From Modestobacter sp. VKM Ac-2977 (lineage in GTDB: Bacteria > Actinomycetota > Actinomycetes > Mycobacteriales > Geodermatophilaceae), in contig NZ_JAPVBQ010000003.1 in assembly GCF_026968045.1 (NCBI RefSeq), forward strand, positions 280,060 through 344,059: a stretch of 64,000 bases of DNA. Direction: 5' to 3'. A program made the translations under genes and the position numbers. The notes under the pieces are model-generated. The model did not search any database. It was given only the letters and a program-made list of their open reading frames with translations, and was not told where the DNA came from. How positions within the stretch are numbered: the stretch's first letter is position 1; each line of letters starts with the position of its first letter. Positions 45,201 through 53,488 of the stretch are shown piece after piece.

Positions 45201-47317
45201 ACAAGGGGACGGCGACCTTCTCCGACCTGGCCAACTCGGTGGCGATCGAGCGCGGGTTCTGGCTGGGCGACGCGTTCGCCTCCGGCGGCTCGGTCGGCTA
45301 CGACCACAAGGCGATGGGCATCACCGCCCGCGGCGCCTGGGAGTCGGTGACCCGGCACTTCCGCGAGCTCGGGGTCGACGTGCAGGCCCAGGAGGTCACC
45401 GTCGTGGGCGTCGGCGACATGTCCGGCGACGTGTTCGGCAACGGCATGCTGCTGTCCGAGCAGCTGCGGCTGGTGGCCGCCTTCGACCACCGGCACGTCT
45501 TCGTCGACCCGACCCCGGACGCCGCTGTCTCCTTCGCCGAGCGCCGGCGGCTGTTCGAGCTGCCGCGTTCCTCCTGGGCCGACTACGACCGCTCGCTGAT
45601 CAGCGCCGGTGGCGGGGTGTGGCCGCGGACGGCGAAGTCCGTGCCGGTGTCCGCCCCGATGCGCGCGGCGCTGGGGCTGGCCGACGACGTGGCGGCCCTG
45701 AGCCCGCCCGAGCTGGTGCGCGCGGTGCTGCTGGCCCCGGTCGACCTGCTGTTCAACGGCGGGATCGGCACCTACGTGAAGGCCGCCGGGGAGAGCGCGC
45801 TGGACGTGGGGGACAAGGCCAACGACGCGGTGCGGGTCGACGGCGGCCAGCTGCGGGTCCGGGTGGTCGGCGAGGGCGGCAACCTGGGCCTGACCCAGCG
45901 GGGGCGGATCGAGTACGCGCTGGCCGGGGGGCGGGTGAACACCGACGCGATCGACAACTCCGCCGGCGTCGACACCTCCGACCACGAGGTCAACATCAAG
46001 ATCGCGCTGAACCGGGTGGTCGACGAGGGGCGCCTGGAACCGGACGACCGGGCTCGGCTGCTGGAGGAGATGACCGACCAGGTGGCCGCGGCCGTGCTCG
46101 GGGACAACTACGCGCAGAACGCGACGCTGGCCACCGAGTGCGCCGCATCGCGAGGGCTGCTCGACGCCCACCAGCGCTACCTGCGGGCCCTGGAGCGGGC
46201 CGGCCGGCTCGACCGTGCCGTGGAGGCGCTCCCCGACGACCGGGCGTTGGCCGAGCGCCGCCGCGACGGTCAGGCCCTGACCGGACCCGAGCTGTCCGCG
46301 CTGCTGGCCTACGCCAAGATCGAGGCCGGCGACGCGGTGCTGGACTCGGGGTTGCCCGACGACCCGGCGCTGGCCGAGCTGCTCGAGGACTACTTCCCGA
46401 CCGCACTGCGTGCCCGCTTCCCGACCGCGCTGACCAGCCACCCGCTCCGGCGGGAGATCGTGGCCACGGTGCTGAGCAACCGGGCGGTCAACACCGCTGG
46501 GGTCACCGGGCTGTTCCGGCTGGGTGAGGAGACCGGTGCCCCGGTCGCCGCAGTGGTGCGGGCGCACACCGTCGCCCGGGCGGTCTTCGACGTCGACCGG
46601 CTGTGGGACGCCCCCAGGGACCTGGACAACCGGGTGCCGGCCGCCACGCAGGTGCGACTGCGCACCGAGGGGACCCGGCTGGCCGAGCGGACCACCCGCT
46701 GGCTGTTGCGGATCCCCGAGCTCACCGCGGAGCCGGCGGCCACGCTGGCCCCGGTGATCGAGCGGTTCGCCGGGCCGGTCGCCGAGGTCCGTGCCGGCCT
46801 GCCCGGCTGGCTGCTGGGTGCCGACGCCGAGGCCTACGCCGAGCGGGCCGCGGAGCTGCGGGCCGCCGGCGTCCCACCGGAGCTGGCCGCCGAGGTCGCC
46901 GCGGCGCCGCTGCTGCCGACGGCGCTGGACCTGGCGGTGGTGGCCGAGGACACCGGTGCCCCCATCGCGCTGGCCGCGCAGGTGTCGCAGTGCCTGGCCG
47001 AGCGGCTGGCCCTGGTGCCGCTGCGGGAGCTGGTCATCGAGCTGCCCCGGGACCGGCGCTGGCCGTCGATGGCCCGGGCGAGCCTGCGGGACGACCTGGC
47101 CACCGAGCAGGCGACGCTCACCGCCGACGTGCTGGGCCTGCGGAGGTCCGATCGCGAAGAAGCGGCCGACCTGGTCGAGCGGTGGGTCGATGACTGGGAC
47201 GTCGCCCAGCAGCGGGCCGCGGCGCAGCTGGCCGACCTGGCCTCCGGTGACCGGCACGAGCTGGCCGAGCTGCTGGTCGCGGTCCGCACGCTGCGGGGGC
47301 TGCGCAGCCGCCGCTGA
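42299..47317 (+). CDS. gdh: NAD-specific glutamate dehydrogenase, large (~180 kDa) type
   Basis: This ~1,672-residue enzyme oxidatively deaminates glutamate to 2-oxoglutarate. An N-terminal regulatory region with ACT-like segments ([20 protein letters not shown]) precedes the catalytic core at ~870-1210, with [24 protein letters not shown], the lysine motif [10 protein letters not shown] and the NAD-binding [15 protein letters not shown]. A long helical C-terminal domain follows. Start ATG 42299 has TAGCGT eight bases upstream (leaderless), overlapping the preceding gene's stop. Residues ~37-45 repeat PVDS, encoded by a 12-base tandem repeat (42404-42432). In mycobacteria this type is controlled by GarA; no such gene is in the window. 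Confidence 0.96.
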   Translation: [1672 protein letters not shown]

Positions 47318-47367
47318 GGCCCCACCTGCTCGCGACACGCCGAGGAGAGTGAGTGGAGCGCTGATCG

Positions 47368-47838
47368 GTGGGGCACAACCGGCCTGTGAAGACCGTCGTG
47401 ATCGCCACCCTCGGTGGCCTGCTGACCCTCGCCGGCATCGCGCTGCTGGTGCTGCCCGGCCCGGGGTTCGTGCTCGTCGCCGCCGGGCTGGCGGTGCTGG
47501 CCACCCGGTTCGCCTGGGCGAAGAAGCCGCTGGACTACGCCCAGGACAAGGCCGTGGCGGGCGTCGAGGAGGTCGGCCGCAGCCCCTGGCGGGCCGCCGG
47601 CGCCGTCCTCGCCGCCCTCGCCCTGGTCGCCGTCGGGGCGCTGGTGCTCGCCGGGGTGGAGTTGCCGTTCACGAACGCCCTGACCGCCGTCGTGCTGGTC
47701 GCCTCCGGGCTGTTCCTCGTGGGCACGGTGGTCTTCGCCCGCAAGCACGAGCACACCATGGAGGCCCGGGCCCACCGCCCGGCCGGGGTGGCAGGCACCG
47801 ACGGCGCCTACCGCGTCGTCCCGTCCAGCCAGGACTGA
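47368..47838 (+). CDS. PGPGW-domain (TIGR02611-like) membrane protein
   Basis: The 156-residue membrane protein begins with a helix running into LLVLPGPGFVLVAAGLAVLATRFAWAKK, the PGPGW-family signature, then a short amphipathic stretch and two more helices (AAGAVLAALALVAVGALVLAG; ALTAVVLVASGLFLVGTVVFA). The tail is cytoplasmic and polar. The start is GTG 47368 (GTGGGGCACAACC). Function is unknown; it may be read through from gdh, 50 bases upstream. Confidence 0.82.
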   Translation: MGHNRPVKTVVIATLGGLLTLAGIALLVLPGPGFVLVAAGLAVLATRFAWAKKPLDYAQDKAVAGVEEVGRSPWRAAGAVLAALALVAVGALVLAGVELPFTNALTAVVLVASGLFLVGTVVFARKHEHTMEARAHRPAGVAGTDGAYRVVPSSQD

Positions 47839-47847
47839 CCTCCGGGC

Positions 47848-49269
47848 TCAGCCCAGGTCGGGACGGCGCCGGCCGAAGCCGGTGGCCTGCTCGAACGCGT
47901 GCCCGACCTCCAGCACCCGGCGGTCGGCCCGCGGCGCACCGATGACCTGCAGGCCCACCGGGAGGCCGTCGGGGGTGAACCCGCCGGGCACAGACAGTGC
48001 GGGGCACCCGGTCGCCGAGATCAGCGTGCAGGAGCGCATCCATCCCAGGTAGTCGTCCTGGGGGACGCCGGCGACCTCGGTCGGGTACTCCTGCTCGACC
48101 GGGAACGGCAGCACCTGGGTGGTCGGCGCCAGCAGCACGTCGTAGCGCTCGAAGAACGCCACGACCCGTTCGAAGAGCGCGGTGTGCGCCACCTCCGCGC
48201 GGCCGACGTCGGCGCCGGTCAGCGCGGCCCCGCGGGCGGCGTTCCAGCGGATCGTCTCCTTCACCTGGTCCGGGTGCTCGCGCACCAGGTCACCGAAGCT
48301 CGCCTCGAACAGCCAGGCGCGCAGCACGCCGAACGCCTCGTCGGCGCCGGCCAGGTCGGGGCAGTCCTCCTCGACGGTGGCGCCCAGGTCGCGGAAGACC
48401 CCGAGCTGCTCCATCAGCACGCCGGTGATCGCCGGGTCGACCGGCACCTGACCGCCCAGGTCGGGGGCCCACGCCACGCGCAGGCCGGTCAGCTCGGTCG
48501 GCAGTGGTGCGGCGAACGGGGCGCCGGGGTCGTTCAGCGAGATCGGCACCCGCGGGTCGGAGCCGGCCAGCGCGGACAGCCCCAGGGCGACGTCGGCGAC
48601 GGTGCGGCCCATCGGCCCCTGCACCGACAGCTGCGACCAGCCGATCGCGGCAGGGTGGGTGGGCACCCGGCCGGGCGTGGGGCGCAGGCCGACGACGTTG
48701 CAGAACGCCGCCGGGTTGCGCAGCGAGCCCCCCATGTCGCTGCCCTCGGCGATCGGCACCAGGCCCGCGGCCAGCGCCGCGGCCGCGCCGCCGGAAGACC
48801 CGCCGGCGGACAGGCCGTGCCGGTAGGGGTTGTGGGTCGCACCGAACAGGGTGTTGAAGGTGTGCGAGCCGGCCGCGAACTCCGGCACGTTCGTCTTGCC
48901 GACCCGGATCGCCCCGGCAGCCCGCAACCGGGCGACCACCAGCTCGTCGCGGGCCGGGACCGTCTCGGCGTGCAGCGGGGAGCCCCAGGTGGTGCGCATG
49001 CCACCGGTGGCGTGGGTGTCCTTGTGCGCGACCGGCAGGCCGTGCAGCGGACCGACCGGCCCACCCGCGGCGAGCCGGGCGTCGGCGGCGTCGGCCGCGG
49101 CCCGGGCGCCCTCGGCGTCCAGGGTGACGATCGCGTTGAGCTCGGGGTTCAGCCGCTCGATCCGGTCGAGGTGGGCGTCCATCAACTCCCGGGCAGACAC
49201 CTCCCGGTCGCGGACCAGCGCGGCCAGCTCGGTCGCCGGACGGGTGCACAGGTCGTCGACGTCACTCAC
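47848..49269 (-). CDS. Amidase signature family enzyme
   Basis: The 473-residue amidase hydrolyses a carboxamide or amide-linked substrate. The Ser-cisSer-Lys triad is visible: Lys in LPVAHKDTHATGG, and the two serines in the glycine-rich signature GGSSGGAAAALAAGLVPIAEGSDMGGS. It resembles stand-alone amidases more than GatA: no gatB or gatC is adjacent, and it begins directly with the fold. It converges with the PGPGW gene with nine bases between stops. Substrate unknown. Confidence 0.92.
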   Translation of the reverse strand: MSDVDDLCTRPATELAALVRDREVSARELMDAHLDRIERLNPELNAIVTLDAEGARAAADAADARLAAGGPVGPLHGLPVAHKDTHATGGMRTTWGSPLHAETVPARDELVVARLRAAGAIRVGKTNVPEFAAGSHTFNTLFGATHNPYRHGLSAGGSSGGAAAALAAGLVPIAEGSDMGGSLRNPAAFCNVVGLRPTPGRVPTHPAAIGWSQLSVQGPMGRTVADVALGLSALAGSDPRVPISLNDPGAPFAAPLPTELTGLRVAWAPDLGGQVPVDPAITGVLMEQLGVFRDLGATVEEDCPDLAGADEAFGVLRAWLFEASFGDLVREHPDQVKETIRWNAARGAALTGADVGRAEVAHTALFERVVAFFERYDVLLAPTTQVLPFPVEQEYPTEVAGVPQDDYLGWMRSCTLISATGCPALSVPGGFTPDGLPVGLQVIGAPRADRRVLEVGHAFEQATGFGRRRPDLG

Positions 49270-49311
49270 CCGGGCGACGGTAGCGGGTCCTTCAGCGCTG
49301 AGGAACCTCGG

Positions 49312-50070
49312 TCAACGGGTCACGGCCGCTGCCGGGACGACGAGGGTGAGTTCGGTGCCGCCGTCGTGTTCCACGTGCAACCCCGCGCGGCGCAGCAGCG
49401 CCCGCAGTCGGACGACGGAGTCCGGCTCGGCGGTGGTCGTCGCCAGCAGCCGGGCCAGCCGGCCCTTGTGCGCCTTGTTGAAGTGGCTGACCACCGCCCG
49501 GGTGCCGTCGGGGCGTTCGCTGAGCACCTGCACGGTGACCGCGTCAGGGACGGGGGCCAGCTCGGCGTAGGCCCCGGACCGCAGGTCGACCACCAGGTCG
49601 TCCACGCCGGCCAGCACGTCGGTGAGCACGGGCTTCCAGAGCGACCGCAGCGTCGGCAGCCCGGGCAGGGAGCTGCCGGCGGAGAGCCGGTAGGCAGGGA
49701 CGGCGTCGTCGGCGCGCAGCAGGCCGAACAGCGCCGACCCCACCGCCAACCGCCCGGCGGCCCGGCGGCGCTGCGCGCGGGTCAGCGACTGGACGTCCAG
49801 GGCGTCGTAGAGGACGCCGGTGTAGCGCTCGATCGCCGGCATCGTCGGGCTGGTGCGCAGTGCGGCGTTGCGGGCGATCTCGCCGTCCTGGGCGGGGGAG
49901 AGGCCGAGCGCGGCCCGGGCGGCCGGGACGTCGGCAGCGAGGCTCGCCACCGCCGCCACCAACTGCTCCCGGAGGGGGTTCAGCTCCGGGGTGCCGAGGG
50001 CACTCGGGTCCAGCGGGGCGCCGTCCCCACCCGGGTGCTTGGTCTCCGACGGCGGCAGCAGGACGAGCAC
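49312..50070 (-). CDS. yaaA: Peroxide stress protein YaaA
   Basis: The 252-residue UPF0246/YaaA protein opens with the family hallmark LVLLPPSETK and contains ERYTGVLYDAL, SALFGLLRADDAVPAYRLSAGSSLP, WKPVL, VDLRSGAYAEL and VSHFNKAHKGRLAR. YaaA limits free iron and protects DNA during peroxide stress in E. coli. The start is GTG 50070; TACCGT lies nine bases before it, so the message is probably leaderless. Its C-terminal codons include a parS-like site (49368-49381, encoding LHVE). Confidence 0.93.
   Translation of the reverse strand: MLVLLPPSETKHPGGDGAPLDPSALGTPELNPLREQLVAAVASLAADVPAARAALGLSPAQDGEIARNAALRTSPTMPAIERYTGVLYDALDVQSLTRAQRRRAAGRLAVGSALFGLLRADDAVPAYRLSAGSSLPGLPTLRSLWKPVLTDVLAGVDDLVVDLRSGAYAELAPVPDAVTVQVLSERPDGTRAVVSHFNKAHKGRLARLLATTTAEPDSVVRLRALLRRAGLHVEHDGGTELTLVVPAAAVTR
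49368..49381. repeat. parS-like site (site 4), inside yaaA
   Basis: GTTCCACGTGCAAC is the exact reverse complement of sites 3 and 5. It is the only one of the five inside a clear coding region, near the 3' end of yaaA. Confidence 0.65.
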
Positions 50071-50199
50071 GAGGAGGAACGGTAGGTGACCGCGCCCGCC
50101 GTGTTCGTGGGCGGCCCTGGGTCGCGTGATCTACCGTTCGGCGACCGCTGCGTTCGCAGTGCAGGTCGGTGGGCCGGTGAGGACAGGGGGTGACGGCAG

Positions 50200-51051
50200 G
50201 TGCTCGTGCTCGACAGCGCTGCCGTCTCCACCCGTGGCCCCCGCCCGGACAACCAGGACTCCGCGGTCGCCGGCCCCCAGCTGATCGCCATCGCCGACGG
50301 GGTGGGCGGCAACGTCGGTGGAGCGGTCGCCTCCTCGCTGGTGGTGAACTGGCTGGCCCCGCTGGCCACCGGCAGCACCGGTGAGGGCGCCGACGACCCG
50401 GTGCGGATCGTGGCGAGCGCGAACGAGCGGATCCGGGCGGCCTACACCGAGCGTCCCCGGCTGCGGACGATGGCGACCACGATGACCGCGCTGCACATCG
50501 ACGCCCAGGGGTTGGCGCTGCTGCACATCGGCGACTCCCGCGGCTACCTGCTGCAGGACGGCGAGCTCCAGCAGGTCAGCACCGACCACACGTTGGTCCA
50601 GGCGCTGATCGACGCCGGCTCCCTCACCCCGGCCGAGGCGAAGGTGCACCCGCAGCGCTCGGCGGTCTACGCCGCACTGCACGGCGCGGACGACGACGTC
50701 GCCGCGGTCGACGTGCTCCGGCTGGACGCGCGCCCCGGTGACCGGGTGATGGTCTGCTCCGACGGGCTGTCCGACGTCGTCCCGGCGGCCGTGCTGTGCG
50801 ACCTGCTGGCCGCCGACGGCACGCCCGCCCAGGCCGCCGCGCGGCTGCGGGACGCCGCGCTGGCCGGGCCGCCCACCGACAACATCACCGTCGTCGTCGC
50901 CGACGTCCTGGAGGCCGGGGCCGATGGCGGCCCGGTCCGGGTGTGCACGTTCGGCGCCGCCACCGAGCTCCGTGAGGAGACCGCCGAGGCGCTGGAGGCC
51001 GTCTGGCCCGGCCCGGTGCCGGTCGGCCTGGTCCAGCACCGCCCCCGCTGA
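50200..51051 (+). CDS. PP2C-type serine/threonine phosphatase
   Basis: The 283-residue PPM/PP2C phosphatase has metal-binding motifs RGPRPDNQD, IAIADGVGGN, LLHIGDSRGYLL, VMVCSDGLSDVV and a C-terminal DNITVVVADVL. It lacks a membrane anchor and FHA domain. It probably removes phosphate from serine/threonine-kinase substrates. The start is GTG 50200, with AGGGGG about nine bases upstream. It is divergent from yaaA and ends just before the spl remnant on the other strand. Confidence 0.93.
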   Translation: MLVLDSAAVSTRGPRPDNQDSAVAGPQLIAIADGVGGNVGGAVASSLVVNWLAPLATGSTGEGADDPVRIVASANERIRAAYTERPRLRTMATTMTALHIDAQGLALLHIGDSRGYLLQDGELQQVSTDHTLVQALIDAGSLTPAEAKVHPQRSAVYAALHGADDDVAAVDVLRLDARPGDRVMVCSDGLSDVVPAAVLCDLLAADGTPAQAAARLRDAALAGPPTDNITVVVADVLEAGADGGPVRVCTFGAATELREETAEALEAVWPGPVPVGLVQHRPR

Positions 51052-51058
51052 GGTCCTT

Positions 51059-51826
51059 TCAGGTCCAGTAGAGCAACCGGGCGGCGGGGAGCCGGTCGGC
51101 GATCGCGCCGGTGAACCAGCTGCGCAGTTCTCCCATGGTGTCGCGCGGGTAGACGTGCTTCACGGCCCCGTACTTCCCGCGCTTGGTGGTCCGCGCGGCC
51201 TCGTCCGTCTCCAGCTTCGTCCGCGGGTACCAGTCGGTCAGCGTCGCCTTGCTCCCCGGCGTTCACCGAGAAGCGCAGCCGGGTCCGGCCGCCGTGCGGC
51301 AGGTCGATCAGGCCGGCGACGTCGTCGAACTCGGTGGTGGCCCGTAGCTGCACCGGCCCGGCCCAGTCGTGGCTGCCGATGTGCGTGATCGCCGTGGCCA
51401 GCCCGCTGGTCAGGTGCTCCAGCGCGAGCGGGTCGGTGTAGCAGGAGGCCTCGAACGTCGTCCCCTCGCCGACGCGGGCGGCGGATCCGGAGGTGACGGT
51501 GCCGTGCCCGACGTAGCCGTCCAGGCCCGCCAGTGCCTCGTCGAGATCGGCGTACACCCGGGTGATCGGCGGCCCGGACAGCGAGCCAGCGAGGTAGCAG
51601 TACTGGCAGCGCGCCGGGCAGCCGATCGCCACGCAGCAGTCGATGTCGCTGACCCCGGCGGCCTCCAGCTGGCCCAGCACCCGCAGCCCGGACGGGCGCT
51701 CGGCCGCAGAACGGGTGACGAGGACCCGGGACGGCGTCCAGAGCCGGTCGGCGTGGGAGCCGTGTCGGGTCGAACGGCGGTGAGCGGGGGGGGGGTGACG
51801 GGAGCGGTGCGCGCGGTGGGCATCAC
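51059..51826 (-). pseudogene. splB: Broken spore-photoproduct-lyase-like radical SAM gene
   Basis: The N-terminal half reads RLWTPSRVLVTRSAAERPSGLR then DCCVAIGCPARCQYCYL, the SPL radical-SAM cluster motif (CxxxCxxC), up to TRLRFSVNAG. There (~51255) the reading frame changes. The authentic SPL C-terminus resumes in another frame: LTDWYPRTKLETDEAARTTKRGKYG to LPAARLLYWT and a stop at 51059-51061. Compared with SplB about 110-130 residues between the halves are missing, including the centre of the barrel. A run of ten G (51786-51795) also shifts the frame at the N-terminus. The gene is therefore an internal-deletion pseudogene. Confidence 0.8.
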
Positions 51827-51861
51827 CTGGTGCCAGGGCCCCCGGACAGCCGTCCTTCCGT

Positions 51862-53352
51862 TCAGGCGGCGCGTCGCCGGACGAGGTCGCGATGGGCCAT
51901 CAGCGCCCAGACGACGTGCTGCAGGTCCATCCGCTCGCCGTCAGAGGGGAGGGCCGCGGGCAGCAGGTGCGGGGACGGGAGCAGTGACGTCAGCCCGTCG
52001 GCGGCGGTCCCGCGGAACCGTTCCCCGGTGTCGGACCACGGCCGCCCGCCGTCCGGGGCCACGGCGATCAGTCGGCCGCCACGCCGGCTGAGCACCAGGT
52101 CGTGGTCGTGGACCAGCCCGTGGTCGACGTCGCAGAGCAGGACGAGGTTGGAGACGTCGGTGCGGCCGCCGTGCAGCCAGTGCCGCAGGTGATGGGCGTG
52201 CAGACGTTCCGGCCTCGTCTCTTCGCAGCCGGGTCGCGCACAGCCACCGTCGCGGAGCAGCAGTGCCCGGCGCTGGGCGCGGGTGGCGTATCGCCGCGAC
52301 CGGCCCTGGGCCAGCACCTCGGGGCCGTCGGTGACGATCGCGGTGACGGCCGCGTCGCAGGCCAGCCGCCGGGCCTGCGACGGCGTGAGGGCCGGGCCGC
52401 CTTCCAACGCGGCCCGCCCGGCGGCCTCGTCGTCGGCGAGCACGGCGGCGTCCACGACGACGACCACCTCGCGACGGGGCGGGTCCCCAGCGCGGCGGTC
52501 GGCATCGGCAGCCGCCGCGGCCAGCTGGGTCATCGCCCGGCAGCGGCGCTCGGTGGTCACCGCCCGCGGCTCCACCTCGTCCTCTGCCGGTCCTGGAACG
52601 CCGCCAGCCACATCCCCTGCCAGTTCCGGGCCGCCGGCGGGTTCCGGGCCGTCCGCCAGTTCCGGGGCGCCTGCCAGGGCGGCCTGGGTGCGGCGACGGG
52701 CGGCTCGTTCCCGGCGGGCGTCCCGTTCGGCGAGCGACTCGATCGCGGCGAGGAACTCGGCGCCGTGTTCGGCTTCCAGCCGGACCTGTACCGAGATCAT
52801 CCCGTCGTCCTCGGTCCACCAGGAGAACCGCCGCCGGTCGGCCACCCGGCCCGCATCGACGTCGTCGGCCCGGCGCCACGCCCGCACGGTGCGCTCCACC
52901 TGGGAGGCGGTGGCGTGCCGGGCGAACTCGACGAGCTCGGCCTCGGTGCCCGGCTCGGCGACCCGGGTCAGCGCGCGCACCTTCGAGTAGGAGAGCTCAC
53001 CGGCGGAGAAGGCGGCGCTTGTGAGGGGCAGCCCGCGCAGTGCCCGCGCCACCCGGACGTGTTGCCGGGCCGTCCCCGGCGTCAGCGAGCACTTCCAGGC
53101 CAGCCAGTGCGCGCACGAGGTGATGCCGACGCCTCCCCAGCCCTCCCGCTCGTCGAACTCGGCGACCAGCCGCAGCCAGGAAGCCGTCGCCGCCGCCAGC
53201 TGCACCGCACCGGCGCAGATGCGATCACCGAGCGCTTCGATCGGCTCCACCGACTCGACCGGCTGCCTCGGCTCGACCGGCTCGACCGCGGCGGGGGCGA
53301 CGACGGACAGCGGCAGGGGGGTCACCAGCGCATCGATCATGTGTTCGAACAT
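51862..53352 (-). CDS. DUF222/HNH endonuclease (13E12-type)
   Basis: The ~496-residue protein has an N-terminal DUF222 region (~40-330; HWLAWKCSLTPGTARQHVRVARALRGLP, YSKVRALTRVA) and a C-terminal HNH nuclease motif (CARPGCEETRPERLHAHHLRHWLHGGRTDVSNLVLLCDVDH) with two CxxC-like cysteines and the catalytic histidines. A Pro/Glu/Gly-rich repeat linker (PELAxGPEPAGGPELAG) interrupts DUF222. Such genes are multicopy and SOS-linked in mycobacteria. The start is ATG 53352 (MFEHMIDAL) or ATG 53340. An SOS box lies exactly over these codons, and TATGTT (53349-53354) would suit a leaderless start at 53340. Confidence 0.88.
   Translation of the reverse strand: MFEHMIDALVTPLPLSVVAPAAVEPVEPRQPVESVEPIEALGDRICAGAVQLAAATASWLRLVAEFDEREGWGGVGITSCAHWLAWKCSLTPGTARQHVRVARALRGLPLTSAAFSAGELSYSKVRALTRVAEPGTEAELVEFARHATASQVERTVRAWRRADDVDAGRVADRRRFSWWTEDDGMISVQVRLEAEHGAEFLAAIESLAERDARRERAARRRTQAALAGAPELADGPEPAGGPELAGDVAGGVPGPAEDEVEPRAVTTERRCRAMTQLAAAAADADRRAGDPPRREVVVVVDAAVLADDEAAGRAALEGGPALTPSQARRLACDAAVTAIVTDGPEVLAQGRSRRYATRAQRRALLLRDGGCARPGCEETRPERLHAHHLRHWLHGGRTDVSNLVLLCDVDHGLVHDHDLVLSRRGGRLIAVAPDGGRPWSDTGERFRGTAADGLTSLLPSPHLLPAALPSDGERMDLQHVVWALMAHRDLVRRRAA
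53333..53348. promoter_or_regulatory. Near-consensus SOS box over the HNH gene start
   Basis: On the gene's strand TCGAACACATGATCGA differs at one position from the mycobacterial LexA consensus TCGAACACATGTTCGA. It covers the first codons, so LexA binding would block initiation. Confidence 0.65.
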
Positions 53353-53388
53353 AGCCGGGGCCACCGACGGAACTGCAGCTCAGTCGCG

Positions 53389-53414
53389 CGGGACGGTTCC
53401 GCGGAACCGTCCCG
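53389..53414. repeat. 26-base perfect palindrome upstream of the HNH gene
   Basis: Centred on TTCCGCGGAA, the sequence is self-complementary over 26 bases (arms CGGGACGGTTCCG/CGGAACCGTCCCG). A half-site (GCGGAACCGTTCC) recurs inside the HNH gene near its 3' end (~52012-52024). Confidence 0.75.
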
Positions 53415-53488
53415 GCAACGCCGGCGGAGGGGCTCGCCGAGTCGACGGTGCAGTGCGGCCGGCGCACCGGCGCCACGAGTGAGCTGGG

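Noticed and set aside
50667-51680. A single 337-codon minus-strand gene running through the PP2C region
   Set aside because: Only its first ~145 codons are SPL-like; the remainder is antisense to the PP2C gene, and the real SPL C-terminus is in another frame ending at 51059.
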